Shown piece by piece: positions 56,909-64,000 of a stretch of 64,000 bases of DNA. Position 1 is the stretch's first letter. Each line of letters begins with the position of its first letter. The stretch spans positions 3,083,091-3,147,090 of the forward strand of contig NC_004369.1 in the NCBI RefSeq assembly GCF_000011305.1, written 5' to 3'. This DNA comes from Corynebacterium efficiens YS-314 (GTDB taxonomy: Bacteria; Actinomycetota; Actinomycetes; Mycobacteriales; Mycobacteriaceae). The position numbers were made by a program, and so were the translations under genes. The notes beneath the pieces are model-generated. The model saw only the letters and a list, made by a program, of their open reading frames with translations. It ran no database searches and was not told where the DNA came from.

Positions 56909-57480
56909 TGGTACGGTCACCGATCCTGCCCGTCAGTATGGTTCTGGGAACATGGTCGGACAGATACGTGCACGGCCTCACCAGGTTCCGGGATGATCAA
57001 CCCGACTCGACAGGGGTCCTCGACTGGTTGGAGATCTTCTTCGAAGCCACTGGTGAGGCCACCCTGCAGGCCACACGGTTGGCAGAAGAACTCCGTGGAT
57101 TGCAACAGGAATGGCAGAACCGGGTCAGCCACTACAGGCAGGTGTCCGGGAAGAGAAGAGCCCTGCGGGCGGATTCCATCGAATACCGCATCCTCAGGCA
57201 GCTTCCCGATCACCCCCTGCTCACCGTCAAGACAGCCACTGAGATCTTCGGTGGAACTACGACATCGGCAGCCCAGGCACTGGACAACCTCACGGCAGCC
57301 GGGGTTCTCACCAGGAAATCGATCGACAGGGGAGTAACCGGTTATCTGGCCCACGATGTCTTTGATGTGATCACGATTGCGGAGCGACGCCTGGCGAGCA
57401 CCCGTTTTGATACCTCGGTGGCCCCGCCCACCAGATCCCCAGCCGGGGACACATAGGGCCCGCAGACGGGCCGGATCTAC

Positions 57481-58149
57481 CTACTGTGCCTCCACGTCGG
57501 CCAGCAGCAGCTGGGCCTCCATGGCGGTCATGAGCGGGTCCTGGGGTGGCATCTCCAGGCGTAGGCGGGGCAGCACGGGGTGGTCCTCCACGACCTCGAA
57601 GCCGGCGGATTCCAGGACGGACACCTCGATCAGGCCGATGTCGGTGCGTTTGGCGGCGACCTCCCGGACCACGGGGTCCAGGCCCACCGAGCCGTTGATC
57701 TTCATGTCCCGGATGCCGAACGCCTCGACGGCCGGCACCTCCATCTTGATGAGGTCGACGAGGGCTGCGTCGAGAAGCACCGCCTCCATGCCCACCCCGC
57801 GGAACACCTCCTCGATGAACAGGCTGGTGATCAGGGCGGCGTCGTGGGACACCGGGGCGGTGGGCAGGACGGTGGCCCCGGGGGCGAATTCGCGCCGGCA
57901 GTAGATCACCGTGGCGATCGCCGGGGCGGAGGGGGTGGGGTCCGGGTTGAGGTACCCGATGGAATACCCGCAGGTTTCCTGCTCATAGAGGGTGGTGGTC
58001 AGCCACGCCTCCTTCTCGAACTCGGGGTAGCCGGAGTCCTGCACCTGCTGTGCCGTCTCGGGTTCCAGCTCCCAGAACACCGACCGGCGGGCCTGCGGAT
58101 GCAGCAGGGACAGCTGGTCCGGGGTGATGGGAAACAATGACGCCTGCAT
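57481..58149 (-). CDS. GNAT-like acetyltransferase, conserved beside parB
   Basis: 222 residues. A weak GNAT pattern is seen: CGYSIGYLNPD strand, VSHDAALITSLFIEEVFRGVGMEAVLLDAALVDL (the R-G-V-G-M CoA loop, ~120-150) and a C-terminal strand/helix VLESAGFEVVEDHP. The fold assignment is moderate and the substrate unknown. It is 33 bases downstream of the parB stop and probably in the same transcript; it is at the place where mycobacteria have Rv3916c. Confidence 0.65.
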   Translation of the reverse strand: MQASLFPITPDQLSLLHPQARRSVFWELEPETAQQVQDSGYPEFEKEAWLTTTLYEQETCGYSIGYLNPDPTPSAPAIATVIYCRREFAPGATVLPTAPVSHDAALITSLFIEEVFRGVGMEAVLLDAALVDLIKMEVPAVEAFGIRDMKINGSVGLDPVVREVAAKRTDIGLIEVSVLESAGFEVVEDHPVLPRLRLEMPPQDPLMTAMEAQLLLADVEAQ

Positions 58150-58182
58150 GCCAGTATTTCCTCTCTACTCGTGGCCTGTCCC

Positions 58183-59355
58183 TTAGGAGTCCTTCTGCCC
58201 CTGGATCAGGCCCATGATGCGCTCGAAGTCATCCTGGTCGCCGAACTCCACCACGAGTCGGCCCTTGCGTTTGCCCATGGTCACCGACACCTTGGTGTCG
58301 AGGTTGTCGGCGAGGTATTCCGCCGCCCGGGTGAACACCTCCGGTGTCGGGGCCTTCTCGCGTGGGGGTTTCTTCTCCTCGTCCTCACCGCGGTTAGACA
58401 GCAGCACGAGTTCCTCGGTGGCACGCACCGACAGCCCCTCGGCGATGATGCGGCTGGCCAGGGCGTCCTGGGCCTCCTCGCCGCCCTTGAGGCCGAGGAT
58501 CGCGCGGGCGTGACCTGCGGACAGCACACCGGCGGCGACCTTGGTCTGCACATTGACGGGCAGGTTGAGCAGGCGGATCATGTTGGTGATCACCGGGCGG
58601 GACCGGCCCAGCTTGTCAGCCAGTTCCGCCTGGGTGACCCCGAACTCCTCCAGCAGCTGCTGGTACGCGGCCGCCTCCTCCAGCGGGTTGAGCTGCACCC
58701 TGTGGATGTTCTCCAGCAGGGCGTCGCGCAGCATCGCGGAATCGTCGGTTTCACGGACAATCGCGGGAATGAACTCCAGGCCGGCGCGCCTCGAGGCACG
58801 CAGACGACGCTCACCCATGATGAGTTCAAAACCGTCACCAGACGGGCGCACCACGATCGGCTGCATGAGCCCGAATTCGCGGATGGAGTGCACCAGTTCA
58901 TCCAGCGCCTCGGTGTCGAAGACACTCCTGGGCTGGTGCGGGTTGGGCACGATCGAATCGATCGGGATCTCCTGGTAGGAGGCGCCGAACTCGCTTATCG
59001 ACGCATCCTCCGCACCCTCTGCCGCCACCGGTGCGGTGGGCTGCGGGGCCGGGGTGGGCGACGGGGTGTGGCCCTGCTGCTCCGGGGTGCGCACCGGACC
59101 GGGCTTGGGCGCACCGCCCTCAGGCCGGGCGGGGGTGTCGGGCTTGGGGATCGGTGGCAGCCCCGGGCGTGGCGCGGCATCGGGGCGACGACGTGCGCGT
59201 TCACCGACGGCACCACCGAGGATGATGTCGGCGGCGCCACCACCGAGACCCGGTGAATCGGTTGGACCGGATGGGATCAGTGCGGCCAGACCGCGGCCCA
59301 GACCGCCCTTACGCTTCTCCGCCGGGGACTTGTCGGAACCCTTGTTCTGGGCCAT
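58183..59355 (-). CDS. parB: Chromosome partitioning protein ParB
   Basis: 390 residues. The CTPase/parS-loading domain has [23 protein letters not shown] (GERRxRA box, ~190) and NPHQPRSVF (~158); the helix-turn-helix [20 protein letters not shown] follows (~245-265); a C-terminal dimer domain ends the protein. A long Pro-rich segment (~65-125) is typical of corynebacteria. It loads at parS (sites at 20164 and 31427 in this window) and works with ParA. It is 54 bases downstream of parA. Confidence 0.95.
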   Translation of the reverse strand: MAQNKGSDKSPAEKRKGGLGRGLAALIPSGPTDSPGLGGGAADIILGGAVGERARRRPDAAPRPGLPPIPKPDTPARPEGGAPKPGPVRTPEQQGHTPSPTPAPQPTAPVAAEGAEDASISEFGASYQEIPIDSIVPNPHQPRSVFDTEALDELVHSIREFGLMQPIVVRPSGDGFELIMGERRLRASRRAGLEFIPAIVRETDDSAMLRDALLENIHRVQLNPLEEAAAYQQLLEEFGVTQAELADKLGRSRPVITNMIRLLNLPVNVQTKVAAGVLSAGHARAILGLKGGEEAQDALASRIIAEGLSVRATEELVLLSNRGEDEEKKPPREKAPTPEVFTRAAEYLADNLDTKVSVTMGKRKGRLVVEFGDQDDFERIMGLIQGQKDS

Positions 59356-59409
59356 CGTTTACGACGCACCTTTCATACAGCACAACACAAAGTAGGTATT
59401 CATAGAAGT

Positions 59410-60342
59410 TTACTGCGAACCAGCAGGTTTTACGCCTATCGGACCGGATTCCTCCGACGGGAGGAAATCACCACGGGTGGCCAGCTCCTTCGCCGCATCC
59501 AGGTAGGCCATGGCACCGCGGGAACCCGGATCGTAGTTGATCACCGTCTGGCCATAACCCGGCGCCTCGGACACCTTCACCGACCGGGGGATCTTGGTCT
59601 GCAGCACCACCGCACCGAAGTGCTCATTGACCTCGGTGGCCACCTGCTCCGCCAGGTTGGTGCGGGCATCGTGCATGGTCAGCAGGATCGCGGAGATGTG
59701 CAGCTCACGGTTGAGGTGCTGGCGCAGCATGGTGATGTTGTTGAGCAGCTGGCCCACGCCCTCCAGGGCGTAGTACTCGCACTGGATCGGGATGAGCACC
59801 TCGGTCACCGCGGTCATCGCGTTGATGGTGAGCAGGCCCAGGGACGGCGGGCAGTCGATGAGCACATAGTCGAAACCGTGCTCGGTGATGAACTCCAGGC
59901 CCAGCGCATCGGCCAGGCGGTACTCACGGCGCACCAGGCTGACCAGCTCGATCTCCGCGCCGGCGAGGTCCAGGGTGGCCGGGATGCAGAACAGGTTCTC
60001 ATGCGCGGTGGTGGGCTGCATGGCCTCCTCGGCGGTGCACTCACCGATGAGCAGCTCATAGGAGGACAGGGTGCCGGAGCGGTGCTCCACACCGAGCGCG
60101 GTGGAGGCATTACCCTGCGGATCCAGATCCACCACAAGCACCTTCTGCCCGTAGATGGCCAGGGAGGACGCCAGGTTGACCGTGCTGGTGGTCTTACCCA
60201 CGCCACCCTTCTGGTTGGCGATGGTGATGAGCCTCGGCTGCGGGGGTTTCGGCAGGTTAAGGGAGTTGGGGGTCATCACCTGGGCAGCCCGGCGTGCCGC
60301 CTGGGCAATAGGTGTGTCTTCCCAAAACGTATTGTCATCCAT
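59410..60342 (-). CDS. parA: Chromosome partitioning ATPase ParA
   Basis: A 310-residue deviant Walker A ATPase: ANQKGGVGKTTSTVNL (~43-58), the switch VVDLDPQGNAST (~70) and DYVLIDCPPSLGLL (~163). It forms a DNA-bound gradient that moves ParB-parS complexes; in Corynebacterium it also interacts with the pole. Its order after rsmG and before parB is standard. Confidence 0.95.
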   Translation of the reverse strand: MDDNTFWEDTPIAQAARRAAQVMTPNSLNLPKPPQPRLITIANQKGGVGKTTSTVNLASSLAIYGQKVLVVDLDPQGNASTALGVEHRSGTLSSYELLIGECTAEEAMQPTTAHENLFCIPATLDLAGAEIELVSLVRREYRLADALGLEFITEHGFDYVLIDCPPSLGLLTINAMTAVTEVLIPIQCEYYALEGVGQLLNNITMLRQHLNRELHISAILLTMHDARTNLAEQVATEVNEHFGAVVLQTKIPRSVKVSEAPGYGQTVINYDPGSRGAMAYLDAAKELATRGDFLPSEESGPIGVKPAGSQ

Positions 60343-60458
60343 CGACGTCTACCATCCCTTATCTATTTACGTGGCATCACATCCACATTAGTGCGTTGGA
60401 CCGTTACCATTCCACCACAGCTGGTCCGGCTGTGGATGACACCAAAGAAGGTGGTGCC

Positions 60459-61088
60459 CTATTTCTCGCGCCTGATGGAGATGAGGGTGGTCGGTTCGTC
60501 GAGAAGCTCCCCGCCGACCGTGAACACCTTGACCTCGCCGCCGCCGGCGTTGCGGATGGCCTTGGCGTCGCGTTCGATCTCCTCGGCGACGCTGGCGCCC
60601 TTCATGGCGATCATCCTGCCCCCGACCTTTGCCAGGGGCAGTGACCAGCTGGCCAGACGGCCCAGGGGAGCGACCGCACGGGAGGTGACCACATCGACAT
60701 GACCGACCTGTTTGCGCACCGCCTTCTCCTCCGCGCGGCCACGGATGACCGAGACATTGTCCAGTCCGAGCTGCTCGATCACCTCACCCAGATACACCGA
60801 ACGCTTGAGCAGCGGCTCGATGAGGATGATCTTGAGATCCGGCCGGGCAATCGCCAGGGGGATACCCGGCAGACCCGCCCCTGATCCGACATCCGCCACG
60901 GAGATACCCTCCTCCATGGCCTCACCGATGACCCCGCAGTTGAGGATGTGGCGATCCCACAGGCGCGGGATCTCACGGGGCCCGATGAAACCCCGGACGG
61001 ACCCGTCGGTGGCCAGGGACTCGTGGTAGGCGATGGCTTTGTCGAGGTTGTCCCCGAACAGTTCAGCGGCTGCTGGTGGCGTGGTCAA
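60459..61088 (-). CDS. rsmG: 16S rRNA (guanine-N7) methyltransferase RsmG
   Basis: 209 residues from TTG 61088, which has AAGGAG 10 bases upstream; a start at 61160 would add 24 residues without family likeness. SAM-binding motif [17 protein letters not shown] and [24 protein letters not shown] are typical of RsmG/GidB. It methylates a single G in the 530 loop of 16S rRNA; loss causes low-level streptomycin resistance in related bacteria. Confidence 0.92.
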   Translation of the reverse strand: MTTPPAAAELFGDNLDKAIAYHESLATDGSVRGFIGPREIPRLWDRHILNCGVIGEAMEEGISVADVGSGAGLPGIPLAIARPDLKIILIEPLLKRSVYLGEVIEQLGLDNVSVIRGRAEEKAVRKQVGHVDVVTSRAVAPLGRLASWSLPLAKVGGRMIAMKGASVAEEIERDAKAIRNAGGGEVKVFTVGGELLDEPTTLISIRREK

Positions 61089-61168
61089 TGGAAGGGTGCT
61101 CCTTGGGTGCGGGGGTGTGCGCCTGCCTGGGATGGGGTGCAGGGCTGTATCAACCATCAACTATAACG

Positions 61169-61204
61169 ACAACAGCCACCAACCCAGTGGTTGGTGGCTG
61201 TTGT
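61169..61204. repeat. Perfect 16-bp hairpin between yidC and rsmG
   Basis: ACAACAGCCACCAACC, loop CAGT, GGTTGGTGGCTGTTGT. It begins 16 bases after the yidC stop on the minus strand. No T-run follows, so it may be a partial terminator or an mRNA stabiliser separating yidC from rsmG. Confidence 0.7.
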
Positions 61205-61219
61205 GGTGGTGAACAGGTG

Positions 61220-62170
61220 TTATTTCTTGCGTTTCTTCGCGTTGACCGGCTTCGCACCCGGCTTCGGGGCGGTGGAACGCTTGGCGGCCTTCTTCAGCTC
61301 GTCCTCGGCGGCTTCCTCGGCGTCCATCTTGGCGAAGATGTAACGCTGCTGGAAGAAGGTCCACACGTTGTTGGACATCATGTAGATGAGCAGACCGATG
61401 GTCCAGATGAAACCGGTGAACAGGATGGTCAGCGGCATGAACCACAGCATCATCTTGTTCATCATCTGCATCTGCATGGCCATCTGGTCATTGGCCGGTG
61501 CGACCTGCTTACCGGAGCGCTTACGCTCCTCCTGGCGGTTGACCGACAGACGGGCGTTCATGTGGGTGGCCACCACGATGATGAGGATCATCGGTGCGGC
61601 AACCAGCGCGATGTTCAGGCGGGAGACATCGAAGTCGAAGGCCGCGAAGGCCTCCTCCGGCATGGTGATGTAGGCCGACAGCGGGGCTCCGAAGAGATCC
61701 GCGGCCAGGAAAGACTGCACATGTTCCACATCGAAGATGTAGTTGGGGGTGTTGCGGTTCTCCTCGATGGACATCCCCAGCTGGCCGATGCCCTCACCGG
61801 TGCGGTTGAAGGACCGCAGCACGTGGAACAGACCCAGGAACACCGGGATCTGCACCAGCATGGGCAGACAGCCCGCGATGGGATTGACCCCCACCTCCTT
61901 CTGGAGTTTGCGGGATTCCGCCATCATCTTCTGCTGGTCGTTCTTGTACTTTTCGCGGATCTCCTGCATGCGCGGAGCCATGTCCTGCATCTTGCGCTGC
62001 GAACGCATGGTGTTGACCATGGGCTTGACCAGGACCACACGAACGGTGAAGGTCAGGAACATGATCGACAGGGCCCACGTGATTCCCTCATCAGGGCTCA
62101 GTACGAGACTGAACACCTGGTGCCAGAACCACAGGATGGCCGAAATCGGCCAATAGATGAAGTTGAGCAC
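61220..62170 (-). CDS. yidC: Membrane protein insertase YidC
   Basis: 316 residues with five helices: the first near the N-terminus (FIYWPISAILWFWHQVF), the MQEIREKYKNDQQKMMAESRKLQKEVGVNP loop (~70-100), GCLPMLVQIPVFLGLFHVL (~103) and the late PLTILFTGFIWTIGLLIYMM. The charged C-terminal tail is rich in Lys and contacts ribosomes. It inserts membrane proteins with or without Sec. It follows yidD in the classical rpmH-rnpA-yidD-yidC order. Confidence 0.95.
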   Translation of the reverse strand: MLNFIYWPISAILWFWHQVFSLVLSPDEGITWALSIMFLTFTVRVVLVKPMVNTMRSQRKMQDMAPRMQEIREKYKNDQQKMMAESRKLQKEVGVNPIAGCLPMLVQIPVFLGLFHVLRSFNRTGEGIGQLGMSIEENRNTPNYIFDVEHVQSFLAADLFGAPLSAYITMPEEAFAAFDFDVSRLNIALVAAPMILIIVVATHMNARLSVNRQEERKRSGKQVAPANDQMAMQMQMMNKMMLWFMPLTILFTGFIWTIGLLIYMMSNNVWTFFQQRYIFAKMDAEEAAEDELKKAAKRSTAPKPGAKPVNAKKRKK

Positions 62171-62258
62171 TGTGAGTCGAAACTCCTCGGTTGTTTATAA
62201 GACGTATGTACTTGTAGGACGCCATGCGCTCACTGGTGGGATAAGCGGGCCAGGGCGT

Positions 62259-62558
62259 CTACCTGACCGTTTCCGTGGACCAGTAGCCGGGATTGGGCAC
62301 CGGGTCGAAACCCCCGGGATGCCACGGCCCACACTTGGCCAACCTGACAGCAGCCAGCACGGTGCCCTTGACGGCCCCGTGCACAGACACTGACTTCAAC
62401 GCGTAGGTACTGCAGACAGGATCAAAGCGACAGGTCGAACCCATCTTAAGGCCGGACAGGTACTTTTGGTAGAAGCGCACCGCACCCGCGAGCGCCTTCG
62501 CCGCGGGCCCTTTCGGTTGTGGAATGACCTGTGGGTCATCACTTATCGGTTCGCACAC
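62259..62558 (-). CDS. yidD: Membrane insertion efficiency factor YidD
   Basis: 99 residues with the family core [35 protein letters not shown] (parts: [18 protein letters not shown]) and [13 protein letters not shown]. It assists YidC-dependent insertion. It starts inside the end of rnpA (20-bp overlap), showing translational coupling. Confidence 0.93.
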   Translation of the reverse strand: MCEPISDDPQVIPQPKGPAAKALAGAVRFYQKYLSGLKMGSTCRFDPVCSTYALKSVSVHGAVKGTVLAAVRLAKCGPWHPGGFDPVPNPGYWSTETVR

Positions 62559-62940
62559 GACCGGCCTTCCTCAGACCATGGCGGATATCGCGCTCCAGGT
62601 CCTGCGATGATGCCTGCCCCGAACCCGCCAACGCCCGGATCACCACATGGTGGGTCGGGGTTAGCAGCTCCGGTGAATCCGCCGCGATGCGGGCGCACAC
62701 ATGGCGAAGCCGTCGGGAGGTGCGGTGACGGATCACCGCATTCCCGACGGCTTTGGAAACGATGAGGCCGAACCGTGGACCACCGAAGGAGGCAACTTCG
62801 CCTTTTTCCCCGGTGCCGTCCAGCGATTCGGCACTATCCCACAGGTGCACCACAACGGTGGAGCTTCCCGCGCGTCGGCCTTTCCTCATCGTCGTGCGGA
62901 ATTGCACGGATGAGGTCAGTTTATTCTGCGCGGGGAGCAA
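62539..62940 (-). CDS. rnpA: Ribonuclease P protein component
   Basis: 133 residues. Its family pattern is [34 protein letters not shown] (the RNR-like basic helix ~77-100) and HVVIRALAG. It binds RNase P RNA and helps mature the 5' end of tRNAs. It follows rpmH by 28 bases, in one transcript. Confidence 0.94.
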   Translation of the reverse strand: MLPAQNKLTSSVQFRTTMRKGRRAGSSTVVVHLWDSAESLDGTGEKGEVASFGGPRFGLIVSKAVGNAVIRHRTSRRLRHVCARIAADSPELLTPTHHVVIRALAGSGQASSQDLERDIRHGLRKAGRVRTDK

Positions 62941-62968
62941 CGTTATGACACCTGGATTGGTGACGCTA

Positions 62969-63112
62969 CTACGCGGTCAGCTTCTCGCGACCCTTGCGAC
63001 GACGAGCCGCAACAATCGCACGGCCGGCGCGGGTGCGCATGCGAGTACGGAAGCCGTGAACACGTGCACGACGACGGTTGTTCGGCTGGAACGTCCGCTT
63101 GCCCTTTGCCAC
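62969..63112 (-). CDS. rpmH: 50S ribosomal protein L34
   Basis: 47 residues starting at GTG 63112: [20 protein letters not shown]..., ending KGREKLTA and two stops. It is the very basic L34 of the large subunit. The GTG start is typical of rpmH in this group. Its promoter should lie in 63113-63300, on the left side of oriC. Confidence 0.96.
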   Translation of the reverse strand: MAKGKRTFQPNNRRRARVHGFRTRMRTRAGRAIVAARRRKGREKLTA

Positions 63113-64000
63113 GTTAAAACACTCCTAAAATTTTATTTGTCAGGTCACCGGACACACCGGTACGACGGACCTCCCTTGCGGACACAGCCGTGGTGACGAC
63201 TTCCGCAACAGCCCGATTCCGGGGAACGATCACCCAACAGAGTTTGGATGATTCGAATTGAGGTGTGGTCCCCGTGGTGGGAGCCACCGCTGCACTTCAT
63301 GGAAAGTGCTGCTCTCAAAGCACATGCGTCATGGCGGGGTCATTAGGGATTAATAACCTCATCCATACGATGCGACAGACTATGCCAGCTTACGGCAACT
63401 TGACATGCAAAAACAAATTGACCTAGCCCACAAAACGCGGGTGCCCCTGAAATTACAAACATGGCATTAACCACTGGTGAGAGGGTGTATTGCCCGCCTG
63501 GGAGCTTTTCGACGCACCCCTGCCAACCCATCGCGGTGGGCGGGCCCGACCGGAGTTTCCACAGGGGTTGGACACAGCGATTGACCTGCGGGTAACAATG
63601 AAAACAGCAGAGTGAAACCGGTTGGAATCAACACCTTGTGAAATGCTCCACCTGTGGATAACTTTTCAATCCCCGTTGTAACCAGGGGAATGGAATAACA
63701 AAAATGCAGGTAGAAACAGTTTACGGGGCGATGAACTATTTCCACAGGTTCTCAAGTATCCTGTGGATAAGTGATTTTCAGAAAAGTTATCCACAGCTGT
63801 GGACAACATTGTGGAAACAATGGTGAGGGCCGTTTTCTGGGTGTGGAGGAGACTGTAGAAACTCTCCACCCCACCCAGTGGACAACGTTTGAACTTTTGT
63901 CATTTACCCGCCATCCCACAAACACCTGAAATTAATCTCTCCGCACCCGGCGGAAAGATGTGAATACTGAACGTTTCGTCAAAAGGAGATACCCAGAATA
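63113..64000. other. oriC / dnaA upstream region with clustered DnaA boxes
   Basis: This 888-bp gene-free stretch between rpmH and the (out of window) dnaA gene contains TGTGGATAA at 63653-63661 and 63762-63770, TTATCCACA at 63787-63795, TGTGGACAA at 63798-63806, and a TGTGGAAAC variant at 63810-63818, with further TTTCCACAG-type variants near 63555 and 63740. The boxes match the DnaA consensus, and local AT-rich patches lie around them. This is the expected origin of replication. Confidence 0.85.
63982..63989 (+). promoter_or_regulatory. Ribosome binding site of dnaA
   Basis: AAAGGAGA lies 12-19 bases from the right edge. With the oriC boxes and rpmH to the left, the next start codon just outside the window should be that of dnaA on the plus strand. 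Confidence 0.7.

Larger units (their letters stand above)
54705..57456 (+). pseudogene. Fic-domain protein gene, broken by a frameshift and an IS256 element
   Basis: Three parts: 54705-~55113 (ATG, MVQWIEQFRTADDG..., with the Fic N-terminal inhibitory-like SSRIGG), ~55118-55438, and 56917-57456. Part 2 carries the catalytic loop FETIHPFPDGNGRVGRAL (HPFxDGNGRxGR complete). Parts 1 and 2 differ by one base at GGGGAAATGA near 55112; adding an A restores the frame. Parts 2 and 3 join exactly in frame (RRGLVR / SPILPVSMVLG) when the IS and one 8-bp duplication are removed. Fic enzymes transfer AMP or similar groups to target proteins; this one should be inactive. The C-terminal part has a winged-helix (TAAGVLTRKSI). 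Confidence 0.88.

Noticed and set aside
1..64000. CRISPR array
   Set aside because: No regularly spaced 25-40-bp repeats and no cas genes seen.

Overview
The window is high-GC actinobacterial DNA that ends just upstream of dnaA. Gene content and order point to Corynebacterium, probably near the C. glutamicum / C. efficiens group. The evidence is the right-hand block cca-nudix-DUF6049-murJ-sigM-trxB-trxC-cwlM ... parB-parA-rsmG-yidC-yidD-rnpA-rpmH-oriC, which is the actinobacterial origin-left order, plus citH/citAB, two ParB parS palindromes and IS3 and IS256 elements. The species is an inference.

Positions 1-17648 hold a defence island on the minus strand, in class-1 DISARM order: drmD (SNF2 helicase), drmMI (adenine methylase), then a giant helicase that carries both DrmA-like and DUF1998/DrmB-like parts and runs off the left edge. 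Two features stand out. First, the last ~630 codons of drmMI (including the NPPW catalytic motif and the likely target-recognition region) have a promoterless, divergent, still-open copy lying tail to tail on the other strand. This forms a ~3.8 kb inverted-repeat cassette that looks built for switching methylase specificity by inversion or gene conversion. Second, a RloA/RloB (AbiL-like) ATPase-TOPRIM pair is nested between drmD and drmMI.

Positions 17.7-31.4 kb are core or metabolic: an SDR oxidoreductase, a POT peptide transporter, parS, the citrate two-component system CitAB with the CitH transporter, an SDR remnant, the Ohr/OhrR peroxide pair with an OhrR-type operator, a TetR regulator, and a 1476-residue secreted, membrane-anchored metallophosphoesterase behind a possible PHO box and attenuator.

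Positions 31.4-42.7 kb are more variable. A three-gene operon (DUF6941-like, DUF4258, DUF2283) is split by an IS3 element with a readable 3-bp duplication. It is followed by pdxK, small secreted proteins (one frameshifted), an alpha/beta hydrolase divergent from a condensation-GNAT fusion, azlCD, yqgE and cca.

Positions 42.8-64.0 kb form the conserved origin-proximal cell-envelope, redox and segregation block. Its SigM-type promoter precedes trxB. A Fic gene has been broken twice, by a one-base frameshift and by an IS256 element with an 8-bp duplication. The last ~890 bases are the oriC/dnaA upstream region with clustered DnaA boxes.
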